In this document: in pieces, positions 25,591-41,569 of the stretch
Position numbering within the stretch: the stretch's first letter is position 1
Layout: each line of letters begins with the position of its first letter
Source of the DNA: Corella eumyota
Taxonomy: Eukaryota > Chordata > Ascidiacea > Phlebobranchia > Corellidae
Length of the DNA: 64,000 nucleotides
NCBI GenBank assembly: GCA_963082875.1
Contig: OY720097.1
Coordinates: 14,578,501-14,642,500, forward strand
Direction of reading: 5' to 3'
Notes under the pieces: generated by a model
Told to the model about the DNA's origin: nothing
The model's database searches: none
Seen by the model: only the letters and a program-made list of their open reading frames with translations
Translations under genes and position numbers: made by a program

Positions 25591-25603
25591 TTGGACTTTG
25601 ACC
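25591..25603 (-). promoter_or_regulatory. HNF4-type DR1 site upstream of MTTP
   Basis: TTGGACTTTGACC is, on the minus strand, GGTCAAAGTCCAA. This contains the HNF4-specific core CAAAGTCCA. It lies about 410 bp before the MTTP start codon. Mammalian MTTP promoters depend on an HNF4 DR1 element, so the target fits the gene. Confidence 0.45.
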
Positions 25604-26010
25604 AAGTATTTGTCCTGTGTACTTTACCTTTCTCTCTTGCTCTTTGCATAGTTCTCTCTATTTCTCTAGTCTTAATTACTTTTTAGATATAAAAACATAT
25701 TTGTACACATTTGATTTTAGTGTGGTAAATTTGTGCTGGTAATTATTTGCCACGTTGTCTTACTAGTTGCATTTCAGTTGAGTAATATGTTGATGATGTA
25801 AGAATAAATATTTATTAGGGAGATCACATGTTAGTGTCTTGTCTACTACTGATATAAATTCACAATACTTTTAGCTATGATATTTAATTTTCTAATTATA
25901 ATATAAATTTATAACTGAAAATATTATTGACAGAGTTATAAATAAAATTGTATATATATATCATTTGTGTGTATTAATATTTTTAAACTAGCTTTTTAAA
26001 AAAATTAATC

Positions 26011-29000
26011 ATGGGATTAATACCTAAAGTTTTCTGCTTGCTGCTATGTATATGCTATTGTATCACAGGTATGTTGTAACCAGTTTAAAAAATAACTTTA
26101 AATAAAAAAAAATTATACGATTGTGTTTTAATATATGTATCTTTTTTATATTTTTTTTATTAAAGGATAAAATATATGGTACTGTAATTTACTTTAATCT
26201 ATTCATATTAATTTAGTCCCAGTTTGGTCTTCAGGGCTTCATATAAGTCACTCTAAGTTGTATCGCTATAGTTATGAAGCTGATGTTATCCTAAACGAAG
26301 CTGATATTGCAGAAGAAGATAAAATACACAGAATGCATGCAGATGTTGGTGAGATAATAATTATTAGACTTAAAAAAAGGATAAACTTTATTTAGATTTT
26401 GATGATAAAAAAAGTTAATAATATTATTGTTTTTCTAGGTCTAAAAGTAAATGCTGTGTTTGAAATATTTTCAAAGTGGACAAATCCACAAAATCCGAAT
26501 GATCAAGTTATTGAAATGCAGGTATGTTCATATAACTTAAGTATAACACTTTTTTCCCCAATTACAACACTAGTAAACTGCTATAGCAATTATCTAAATG
26601 ACATATTTTTAGTTTGAGGAAGCTGAAATATTCAATGTAAGTGATAGACTAAAAAGAGATAACAGTTTTCATTCTGCAAGGAAAAGTAAATCTCTTCGAA
26701 GTATTACAAAACCACTTATATTTCGATGGATTGATGGAAAGGTAACAACTTTATATTTTGTTTATTTATTTTTTTGATTTAAATTGATTTTAATGTTGCA
26801 GTTATGTATGCAACAATTATTTTTATTTTAAAATATAAATATTTTATGTAATGCAGTTGTCATTTTTCTAAATTTTCATAACTAATATTTTTATATATGT
26901 TCTTTTTTTTGATAAGGTGATGGAATTTTATGTAAACAGTGCTGAAACAGTTTCTTCACTAAACATTAAACGAGGAATACTTGGTTTATTACAACTTCAA
27001 ACATTATCTGGAAAAAGAGAAGAGGTATTTATTTAACTTAAAACTTTTACTAACTTTTTTAAGGATTGACAATAAATCATGTTAACACTGTTTTAAAAGT
27101 ATTGTATCTTATAACACTTTGTTAAAGGTTAAACAGTTTGTTTTATCTTTTTAGGAAGACCCTGCTGGTTTGTGTAGTGTGAATTATTTAGTTGAAGATA
27201 AAGAAGTAAAAAAAATTAAAGAATTGGAAACTTGTAAAAATCAGGAAGAGAGATACACTGCTTTAAGCAAGGTTTTTAAAAAAATATTTCTTTTTTAAGT
27301 TAAATTTTTTGTACAAATTCACAGATTTATGTGGAATTATGACAGGATCTAACATTTACAAATGTAAATAATAATATAAAAACTGTAATCAACAATTAGA
27401 TACTTTTAAGAGAATATATTTATAGGATTATTACAAATAGTACCTATATTTAATAGGTTAGGTTACATTATTGCAAAACTTAAACTTTTTTCCCATGGTT
27501 TAACTGTTCAAAGTACATTTTTTTATTGACGCAATATCTGGGGATTTTTTTTGTTCTTTCTTCAGCATATACTGGTACATAAGAACAATTTAAAAACATT
27601 TATTCAGTTGAAATACAACCTTGCTAATTGTTTGTTTAAGGCATTAGGAGTAACACCTGCTTCCACAAGCCGGGCGCTGTACACTTTATCTGATGACATG
27701 TCTCATATTTTGTTTGCTGTTGCTATGGAATCCTACTCTCTTCGTTTGAACATTAAACAGGATATTAGTCTGATCGTACTTGGAAAGTAAATAATGCAAT
27801 TTTGACTTTGTTTGTTTATATAATATATCTATAAGAAATAGTTATGGGTATAGGGTATAAAAAAATTTATTTACTTTTATACTTTGAAGAATTTATTTGA
27901 TGAAAAGTCAGATTTTTTTATAACTGTTTTTGTAAAAGTTTAAATTTGTTAATTGCAATTAATGTTATATTTTAGGCAAACATTGGGTTTAATAGATTTG
28001 GTAGACCATACAACGAAAATGTCATCAACTAAGGAAGATGCTTTAAGTGAATTTGCAAATCGTATGTTGGAACTATTACTAAAAATAATTAACTAAACCT
28101 TTTTGTGCAAAAAAAATTGTACAAAAACTTAATGACTATAAATATATTTGTGCTCCATTTATTTATGGGCTGTATAATTTTTATTGGGGGGAAATATATT
28201 ATTACTGTTAAAAAAAAATTATTACTGTTAAAAATTATTGTTAAAAATTGTTATTTTTGCATATCAGGAGCTAGAAAGCTTGGAGAAAAGTATGTCAAAA
28301 AATCGTTGGTATCCATAAAGGATGTAAAAGACTGTGCAGAGGGATGCTTAAATGTAGGTTTTAAATTTTAAATGTTATAGAGAAATAACTGTGTATGCTT
28401 ATTTTAACAATAATTAATACATTATTTAAATTTTAAAAAGTTTTTATAATATTGTCGTTTTTTAAATTGTTTTTAAACACAGATCAAACAAGTTCTAGAG
28501 GAATTTCATGATGAGTTAACAAAGGGAAATATGGCAAACAGAAGCTCAGTTCAGGCTTATATTACTGCTGTTCGAGCTGCAAGACAAGCTGACAAAAAAA
28601 CTTTATTAGAAATCATGAAAAGCAAAAAAAATCAAGATATTAAGTAAGTTTAACAAAGTTTATTAAAATTCAAGTAAAATATGTGAAAGTAACTTTTCGT
28701 AACTGTTAACATTTTTTTTATTTTATTTCTAACTTAAGTTAGATGTTTTCTAACTAACTTTATTTATTACATTGTTTTTAACAAACAGTGCTTTATTTAC
28801 ACCAAATTCCATTTTTATATTTTAATGCTCGTTTAGATTGACTTTGATTGACGTTCTTGCTGCTACCCAGACCGAAGCTTCACAAGCTGTGCTCATGAAA
28901 TCCTTGGATTTTAGTAAAACTGAAAATACAGGAGATATTGAGAGGGCATTATCTGGAATATCGTTTTCTTCACATCCTACTGAAAATGCTTTAAAAGATT

Positions 29001-31778
29001 TATCTGTAATTTTTACTGTATATTGAATGCAATATTTTGTTATAATTTTTGAAACAAATATTGTAGAAGTTATTTGTTTTATTAGGCATGCTAAAAAAGT
29101 GTATAATTAATTTATTAGGTAATATTTCGTAATATTTTTCTTCTTTGTTACATCTTTATTCTATTTTTTAGAGTGTGTTTCAAGGAAAGATAGGCAATCC
29201 TAAAATTAAAGAATCTGTTGCACTTGCTCTTGGTGCAGTTTTAAACAAGTTCTGTAAAGCCGCAAAGGAGAATTGTGAAAAGAAGGTAAGTATTAATAAG
29301 TGTAATGCTACTATTGTTTGATATCTGTAATACTTTTTTGTATTTACTTAAATAAGAATAATTTGGACAATTTGCAGATATTAATTATTTAAATTTGTTT
29401 ATTCTAAAAAAATAACTTTTATTTAGTCTTCCAAAGAAGTGATCGCAGTGATTCAAAAAGGCTTAAAAGATTCTAAAACTGAAGCTGAACAAACTCTTTA
29501 CATTCAATTTGTTCAAAATTCAGGGATACCAGATTTTATTCCACAACTATTAAACTTTTCTGCAAACAGCGAGTTTCCTTTGGTTCATCATTTGGCAATT
29601 ACTTCACTTAGTGTTTATGACACAAAATATTTGGATAAATCAGTAAGCAAAAACTAAATAAGGCTGCTGAAGTAGCTACACTTGTGTTAAATAACAATTA
29701 ACTATGTACGAACCAATAATTGTTGGCAATTTTGTTTTGCTAAAGTTATATTTTTAATTTTAATGTTATGGGTTTTAGTAAAATCTTGGTCTAGCATTTT
29801 AGACAACATTTTGTTGTTACAAAAATTGTACTTACATTTTAATTTTTTAAATTACAATTTTTAGGTATCTTGTGTTATGAACCAAATTTTCCATCAAAAT
29901 TACAAGAAATTTGAAAGTACAGTTAGATCTGCGGCTGCTAATTTAGTTCTTATGGCCAATCCAACAACTGACAGTGTTAAAAATATTTTTCTTTCATTGC
30001 CTTATCTTAAATCCAGAGAACTTGCCAATTTTGTGTTGGCCCGTGTTTTAGATTTAATTAAAACATATCATCCATCAAGGTAAAATATGGTTAAAAATTA
30101 GGTTATTTTATTTATTTTAGTAAAATATGGGTTAAAACTTAATTTGTTTTGCTGTTATTATCAGGTTTTTATGTTTGCCATAAAAACCCCTTTTTCTATT
30201 TTAGGGAAGTTCTTTTATCTGTCCTTAACAATCAATCTTATGGGAATTATTGGACATTGGCACAATCAGGAATGGCTTCAGCGTTTACTGGGTTTATGTA
30301 CAAGTATGGGATATTATTTAAATTATATTTAAAGCAGGCATATCTTTATTAAATCCGACAATGCATTAATAAAATAATACACACTTAAATGTATTTACTT
30401 TTTTTTAAATTATGCTTTGTTTTAGTTCTACTGATTCTTCTGGTACATATGGCTTGTTTATGGAGTACAGCAACGCTGGCATGATGAGACGAACTGCTGT
30501 TGACTTTAGTATGCACAGTCAAGGGGATAGAATTGCATTAACACAAGTAAAATGTTTTTAAGTTTAAATTTGTTTTACAAAATAGATGTTCAAAATTTAC
30601 AATATTTATTAGGCTATTTCTTTATTTTGATTTAAATTTGAAAATCAAATATACCATTTAAATTACTTTTTTTATTAAAAGCTTGGAATAGTTGCCCAAG
30701 GTTTGGAGGGGTTAACAGGAAGTACTCCGGATGAAGGAGAAGAAGAGCTAGATTCAATGGTCGGGATGGCTTCTTCCATGATGGGGGTCAAACTTCGACC
30801 CTTAACCTTCTTTAGGGGTTATAGTGATATGATGTCTTTGATCTGGGCGGGAGGTTCAGGGGATCCAGCTGGAGTAGAAGCAATGTTAATGTTGACAGAT
30901 CACTTGCAAGTAAACCAATAAGAAATTGCTCATTTAAAATAAATTTAAAGTACATTTTAATGTGTTACATTAGAATTTTTGTAATTTACAATGGAATAAA
31001 CTTTAATAATTTTGATTTTAGCATATTCTGCTATCTTCTGGTTTAAGAATTAAGGCTGAAGTGTTTGGAGCAATTTCAACTAAAATCACAGCAGAAATTA
31101 GCTTTTCTTTATGGAATAGAAATGTGGAAATTGTATCAAAAAATGCGTAAGTAAACCAGTAAAGTTATAAAAAAAGAAATGTTGGTTTTTTAGATATCAA
31201 AATAGTTTTAAAATAAGAGCAACTTTTTCATAAAATTTTTTATATAAAAAAACATATTTTTCATACTAATGTTTTTAAAACTGTAATGTATTTTTAGAGG
31301 AGCATTATCGATACAATGTAGATTAACTTTGGAATCACCAATTATTAGAGCATCAGTTCGCAATGCATTTGATACCAAAACAGCGTTAGAATTTTCTGTA
31401 TTCACCGACTTTTCAACATTGCCTCCAAAATCTTGTATGAGATTATCTTACCCTCCGTTTTTATTTGAGTAAGTATTCTTTGTTTGTAGTTTTACATCTA
31501 ACTCTCACTAGTTATTAAATCAATTATTTAAACACATGTGGAATTGTGTTTTCTTTTATTACATACCTTTAAACCAGATAAAGTGATTTAAAAAATATAG
31601 AGTAAACCCAATAATGTATTTTTTGGTTTGCAGAAAAACTTTAAGAAAATTTGAAAGAGTGAAAGGTTCTGTGAAGCGTTTGTTAACAATGAGACGTGAA
31701 CAATGGAACATATTGGGCACAACTTTGCCATTACACCAAGGAAATTCGCAAATGTGCACTAAAATAGTAACATCCTGA
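26011..31778 (+). CDS. MTTP: Microsomal triglyceride transfer protein, large subunit
   Basis: ER lumenal lipid-transfer protein that loads apoB-type lipoproteins, acting with protein disulfide isomerase. Exons: 26011-26068, 26217-26348, 26439-26521, 26613-26741, 26917-27024, 27155-27271, 27641-27786, 27976-28061, 28268-28353, 28483-28643, 28837-29005, 29172-29285, 29427-29642, 29865-30079, 30205-30303, 30426-30546, 30682-30909, 31022-31146, 31298-31468, 31634-31778. Phases close to 902 residues (human 894). The signal peptide is MGLIPKVFCLLLCICYC. The N-terminal vitellogenin-type beta barrel follows (SKLYRYSYEADVIL, GLLQLQTLSG). Then comes the long helical domain (LTLIDVLAATQTEASQAVL). C-terminal lipid-cavity sheets include RPLTFFRGYSDMM, HILLSSGLRIKAEVFGAIS and AEISFSLWNRNVEIV, closely matching vertebrate MTTP. 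Confidence 0.95.
28197..28250. repeat. Short tandem repeat in an MTTP intron
   Basis: Degenerate tandem copies of a TTATTACTGTTAAAAA-like unit inside the intron before 28268. Simple sequence with no function implied. Confidence 0.5.
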
Positions 31779-33606
31779 AACCAGTTGAAACCAATAGATA
31801 GTACAGTTTAAATTGCCGATATTGGCGTTATTAAAAAAATACACTATTATGGTTGCTAATGAACAAAATACTATTGAAATGCCAAAATGCAAATAATAGT
31901 GCTATTTTTTAGGTTAGCAATTGTTTTTAAGGTTTTTTAATGCTGCGATATAAGAAATTTTATATAACTCAAATCAGATATGTTTTTGCTGTTTTTAACA
32001 TCATACCTTAAATTTAATTCATTCTACAAGTTTTTTTATTGTAATTTTTTATCTCAAAAAGTATATTTCACATTGTTTAAAGACAAAAAGTTTAGCAATG
32101 AATATAAAATATATTTGAGAATTTCATAATTATGTATCATTAATGCAAAAACAAAAGAATTTTAAAATAGCGAGGGAAGAAAAATCTTTAGTCTTATTTC
32201 TTGTCATAATTTCACACTTGCCTTAATATTTTGTTGTTTTATAATCATTATTTTTTTAATTATTTTTTGTATCTGTACCTGAAATTAAGTGATCACCACA
32301 TTTTCTGTAACTTTTAACATTTTTTGCTATCTTCCATTTTCAAACTTTATAAAAGTACATAAATAAATGTGTTTTGCAAGCAATGCTGTACTGTACTTGT
32401 GTTTTTAAAGCTAATTGTACTTTGAACTACTTTTCATCATTTAGTCAAAGCAGTTTATATGTTTGAACTAACTAGTAAAACTGTGGTTAAAACATATTTG
32501 AATGAGTTTTGTGCAATTTTTTTCCAGACCTTAATGTTTTGTTAAAGTAACTTAGATATCTTTAAGTGGGTTGTGAATTTTTAAATTAATAAAGATTAAA
32601 AACCCTAAAATTTGCAGTTATTAATGCACTTTTTCTAATATTTTGTAATAGTTTTCAGTATTTGGCGTATTTAATACCTTTACTGTGAAATTTAGCTTAA
32701 TTAGGAGTTTTACCAGTACTTTAACTTTTTTATTAATTGTTTGTTACACGTTTATTCATTCTAACATTATTAACGTTTTTGTACTAACAATATAGTCACT
32801 TTTGCCAATACTCTAAAGTGCTTTGGTGTATGAATTGTTTAAATAAAATAAAAAAAACTTTTTTTTTTTTTTTTCTTGAGTTTTCTGTTATTTGAAATTC
32901 CAACTACTGTAAGCTTGTGATTGGAAATTTCGAAAGAGGCATTTTAGATATTAGACATAAATAACATATGTCAAAACTTAAAGCCAAGTTTAACTGTCGG
33001 GAAATGACCTTCGGGACAACTTAAATTTCCGCGAGTTGGCAGCAAACGGAATGCGGCATTACGTCATGGGTCGGCAATGCTTTGATGTTTTCTTTTTTCA
33101 GAATGTATACAAAGAGACCGGCCTCGTGTTAAAGTACCACGCGTTATCTGTGGTTTTAGAGAAAGAATTTTTGGATGCGTTGGTATTCAAGTTAAATGCG
33201 TAGGTAGAAGATTCATGGTATGGTGGCCCTATCAACAAAACGTGGTCGTAAAAGTTTATAAACGCCTTTAATTTTACAAACAAGAAGTAATCGAAAAGGT
33301 AAGCCTTTTTTTTAAATTTATGCTGTAATCTTATTTAAAAATAAAATCTGTTCTTTTTTTTATAAAAGTAAACTTGTCAGTCAGTCAGTAGTTGTGCAAA
33401 TACAAACAACCGAACAAGCGCATTATTTTAAATCTTGAAAAAAAATATTTAAAATCTTAATCGGTTATAAATAAATCATTTATTATCAAAGTATAATAAA
33501 CAGATAGAGTTTTTACTTAATGAAAATAAATATATAAATTAATTTAAGTTTGTTTTATTTTTTTTGTCATATAAAAAGTGAAAGAATGTTTTTTGTTTAA
33601 CAGGCA
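31779..33606. other. MTTP 3'UTR and CDK4/6 upstream region with a probable 5'UTR exon
   Basis: A probable poly(A) signal for MTTP lies near 32849, followed by a T-rich run. A donor GAAAAG|GTAAGCC at about 33299 pairs with the acceptor TTTAACAG ending 33603. That suggests a non-coding first exon of CDK4/6 ending at 33298. Between about 32990 and 33080 the DNA is richer in G+C (TTCCGCGAGTTGGC, ATTACGTCA), as expected of a proximal promoter. The E2F-like TTTCCGCG is weak. Confidence 0.45.
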
Positions 33607-37868
<4,262 letters not shown>

Positions 37869-39262
37869 AATTAATTCTTACTTTACTTAGGAAACAGTAT
37901 GACCTCATGTTATTCCATGCCACAGTAAATTTAGTATTTGCACTTAATTATGTTGATAATACCCTCTGGCTAATTTCAGTTTTAAAGGTACAATAAAGTG
38001 TGTTATTGAAAGTATTTATGAAGTAGTACTTTAACATTACAATTAAATTTACTTTAAATTTCTGGTATATTAATTAAAAGTGGCCTTGTAGTAAAAAAAA
38101 TTTACAAACAACTTGGTTGTATTGTTTATGTCACTACACTAACTTGTCTTTTAAACCTAATTAAAATATTTCATTGCTGTAAGGTTACTTAGTTCAGGAA
38201 ACTAAAACCTTTTATTTATTGCTTTACACTTGCGGTATTTAAATGTTAAAATTCTGTTTAAATAAGTGCCTAGCTAGTCTATTGCGCGCAGTTTCCACTG
38301 TTTGTTTAAAAAATGTTATTTTGTTTATTGCTAAACTCTGTCGCCAATTGTATTCGTTTAAACACTGCCAGAATTAAATATTACTGCCATGGCCTTGTAG
38401 AATCTTTCATTTTTTTTCATTTAGCCATGTTAAATTCTTTCTACCTTTAATTTCACACATAGTCAATTCATATGCAAATATTTTTATGTGTATTATAATT
38501 CACGCACCATAGGTGTTTGGTGACATAATTTTGCTATAAGTATATTTTAATTTCAACCATATTATAGGTTTGGTAAGCAACTTTCTAATTCCTGTAATTT
38601 TTACATGATAATCGAAATATTTTAGGATTATAATAATGTTTAAGGTGCTTCTCATTAACATTTGCATTAATAGCAATGTGGTGTGTTTTTTGCTCTTTTG
38701 TGTTGTGTAGAATTAATATAGTTTTGTAGTGTTTTGTTTTGTGTACATATTTTTACCACTGTTTTTTTTTAATTTAACCCTTAAAGTTATAATTGGTAAA
38801 ACGTGGGCTTAAATTTATAACGTTTTCTTGAAAAAAATTATTAATATGAAGGTGAAACAACCTTTTTAAATGCCACAAAAAACTGTGTAAATATTTTCGC
38901 CTATCTCTGAACTGATATTGCTGCTAAGCTCTGTTTTTTATTATTCCAATAAAGTAATTTTTGTGTTTTTTTAAAAATATATTTTGGTTAGCAATAGTAA
39001 GTTTAAAAGCCAGGTAAATAAGTTTAATATTTACATTAATAAATAAACTATCGAGTATCCCTAGGATAAGCAGAGAATTTTTTTTGTTTTTTCAGACTGG
39101 GCTCTCAGACCATATACTTCAAAAACCAACACCAACCTTACCATATTCCTGCAACCACCCTGAACAAATAATTTGGACCATACAAAGCTACTTATTCATT
39201 CAGCTACTCTAACACTTTGCGTCACAAACTTAACTTAATTATGCAATCTCTCTTTAAACTAA
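37869..39262. other. CDK4/6 3'UTR and flank
   Basis: About 1.4 kb of AT-rich non-coding sequence, mostly probable 3'UTR. A poly(A)-type AATAAA lies at about 38949. No coding exon is seen before the LTR element. Confidence 0.5.
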
Positions 39263-39487
39263 TGTAACAAATAGCGTTATCACTTAATTTGCCTTTAAAT
39301 TAATGATTGGTCTGCACCCGCTGATAAGGGCGTCACCGGATTGATTTAAGTTTGAGAGCAGGCAAAACGGTGGTAGTATTCGGGTGACGAGTTTGTGAAC
39401 GTTTTGTATGTGTATCTTTTCGCTACATTAAACTATAAATTATAATACGGCATATGATACGAAAGAATAAAAGACTCGAACGTTACA
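39263..39487 (+). repeat. 5' LTR
   Basis: Begins TGTAAC and ends GTTACA, 225 bp, nearly identical to 40244-40468. The short inverted ends (TG...CA) are typical of LTRs. Confidence 0.9.
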
Positions 39488-40243
39488 TTGGAGGTCCTGC
39501 CGAGATTGTGGAATAATTGCAATAATTGCAACGCCACAAAAAATTCCCCTGCAGACACCAAGCTTAATTCGTAAAGAACAAAATCTGGACAAAGATATAA
39601 ATACGTTTTGCCATGGCTCATTGAGCAAAACCGCTTATTCCTATTATCAACAATGGGACAGCCTTACACTGCAGGATGGTATATTATATAGAAGATGGAT
39701 TTCACCCTACAATCAATCTGAAACTTATCAATTGATTGTCCCACGATCCCTTCAACAATCTGCATTGGACTTTCCCATTAAAAATTATCACACGCCTAAA
39801 ATGGCGCTAAAACATCTGCACAGAAGGTACTACTGGTATTTTAGTAGGTCCGACGTGCTTAAATTGTTAAGAGCAGAAAATTTTACTGTGGAAGAAGAAA
39901 AAATTAATTTCAATCACATCGTGAACTCATACAAATGTTTTTTTAATGGAGAAAATGTATGGCTAAGACAATTTGGGGATAAGCCTTGCGGCCCATATAA
40001 AGTAGTTAAACGTATTAACGATATAACATATTTAATCCGATCTGTCAAGTTTATGTCTTATCACATAGTTAGAGACATCAGGTTAATTAAATTTCATGAA
40101 TTACCTGGCAAATCTTATTAGTATTAACTTTAAACGTATAATGTTCTGTATCCTCTGATTTATTATTAATGTTTACCGCTTTTATGTTTACTGTGTATGT
40201 TTTTGTTATATTGTAAAGCATTCCTTTATCGGGAAGGGAGGAA

Positions 40244-40468
40244 TGTAACAAATAGCGTTATCACTTAATTTGCCTTTAAATTAATGATTGGTCTGCACCC
40301 GCTGATAAGGGCGTCACCGGATTGATTTAAGTTTGAGAGCAGGCAAAACGGTGGTAGTATTCGGGTGACGAGTTTGTGAACGTTTTGTATGTGTATCTTT
40401 TCACTATATTAAACTATAAATTATAATACGGCATATGATACGAAAGAATAAAAGACTCGAACGTTACA
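40244..40468 (+). repeat. 3' LTR
   Basis: 225 bp, preceded by a polypurine tract, nearly identical to the copy at 39263-39487. Confidence 0.9.
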
Positions 40469-40555
40469 CTATCAATGTAATACATTTTAATTAATCAAGT
40501 TTCCTCTTTCTTTTCTATTATTAACTAGTTTTAAACATTTATATTCACTTACTCT

Positions 40556-41158
40556 ATATACGTGAACCCCCACTAGTTGGTGGGTTGTTTAATATTTTTG
40601 TGCGTTGTATGCGATATACGTTGTGAAAGGCCATTCTGGGACGTTCTTTCTTTAGGTAGGTTTATTTCGGTTAGTCCCTTTATCACATGCAATTTATCGT
40701 GACCAGTTCGTGCTTTCCTACTAGAGCCATACTGGATTATATTAAATGTAATTATTATTTTCTTTGAGTTATTTTTTACACTGTAACTACCATCGACAGT
40801 GATTGCTCTACTATTATAAATCAAATGTGTCGTAACTTTCTTTTTTTTTCGTACAATTTTATTTTGTTATTTCGTCACTCCTTTGTTATAGTTTTATTTT
40901 TTTGGTGTATATATTGTAAAATGTATTTTATATATCGCATTTAATAATAATATAATCTATACTGGGTTTGGTGACCATGCCATAAAATAATTAAAATCTT
41001 CATGTAAACATTAATACTTTTGACATGTTTTAAATCATTAAATTGATTTTGTCATTTTTTTCCGTCGCATTGTTGTAATATTAATTGTATATCGTATTTA
41101 TTATTTACTTTTATCAATGCGCGAAAAACCAAAATAAAAAAAAAAAATAAAAAAATAA
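40556..41158 (+). mobile_element. LINE-like non-LTR retroelement 3' tail
   Basis: About 600 bp ending in an A-rich run (41139-41158). Its last ~190 bp recur in reverse orientation in PXYLP1 intron 3 (10920-11112). Two insertions sharing an A-rich 3' end but different 5' endpoints fit 5'-truncated non-LTR elements. No open coding part on the plus strand is seen. The left boundary is approximate. Confidence 0.55.
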
Positions 41159-41569
41159 GCTACATTACATTGGGCTGTAAAATACAACAACAAAAAAATT
41201 GTTTTCGATAAAGGATTCAAGGTTAATGAGAATGGATTTAGTAGACATTATATTAATTTTGATAAATATATTATTAAATGTGCATGTAATGGCTTTCATT
41301 AAATTTGTTACGTTTTTATATTTAATAAAAAGGTAAGTACGATCAAAAAACGGAAACCCTGAAACTATTCTGCAAAATTGTGTGTGGGCACGTGTTTCGT
41401 GACTTTTTCGAAACTTGCATCATTGTTTGTAAAATTATAAACTTTTGAGGTTGCTGTGTTTTAAATGCTATAAATTTCATGTTTTAATTCTATTTTAACT
41501 TATTGGTAAATTTAGAAAAGTTTTGACCCGTAGTTTACAAACTAAATTCGGCAGTCTGGTTAAATTAGA
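41159..41569. other. PHB2 upstream region
   Basis: About 400 bp of AT-rich DNA between the retroelement tail and the PHB2 start codon; the PHB2 promoter should be here. No distinctive motif could be supported. Confidence 0.4.

Larger units (their letters stand above)
24728..26010. other. Upstream region of MTTP
   Basis: About 1.3 kb, AT-rich, containing the 3'UTR of the preceding gene and the MTTP promoter. HNF1-like and HNF4-like sites are listed separately. A small ORF at 24775-24969 has no support. Confidence 0.5.
39263..40468 (+). mobile_element. Ty3/gypsy-type LTR retrotransposon fossil, short and broken
   Basis: Two direct repeats of 225 bp bound a ~755-bp interior. The interior begins with a primer-binding-site-like TGGAGGTCCTGCC and ends with a purine tract GGGAAGGGAGGAA. 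Its coding remnant (39621-40121) resembles the zinc-binding part of a Ty3/gypsy integrase (HTPKMALKHLHRRYYW) and an integrase C-terminal segment (GPYKVVKRINDITYLIR). Gag, protease, reverse transcriptase and most of integrase are absent, so the copy is broken. The two LTRs differ at only about two sites, so the insertion is young. Flanks are CTAA and CTAT, with no perfect target duplication. Confidence 0.85.

Noticed and set aside
40573-40824. 83-codon minus-strand ORF
   Set aside because: Lies inside the LINE-like tail, antisense to it, with no recognisable domain.
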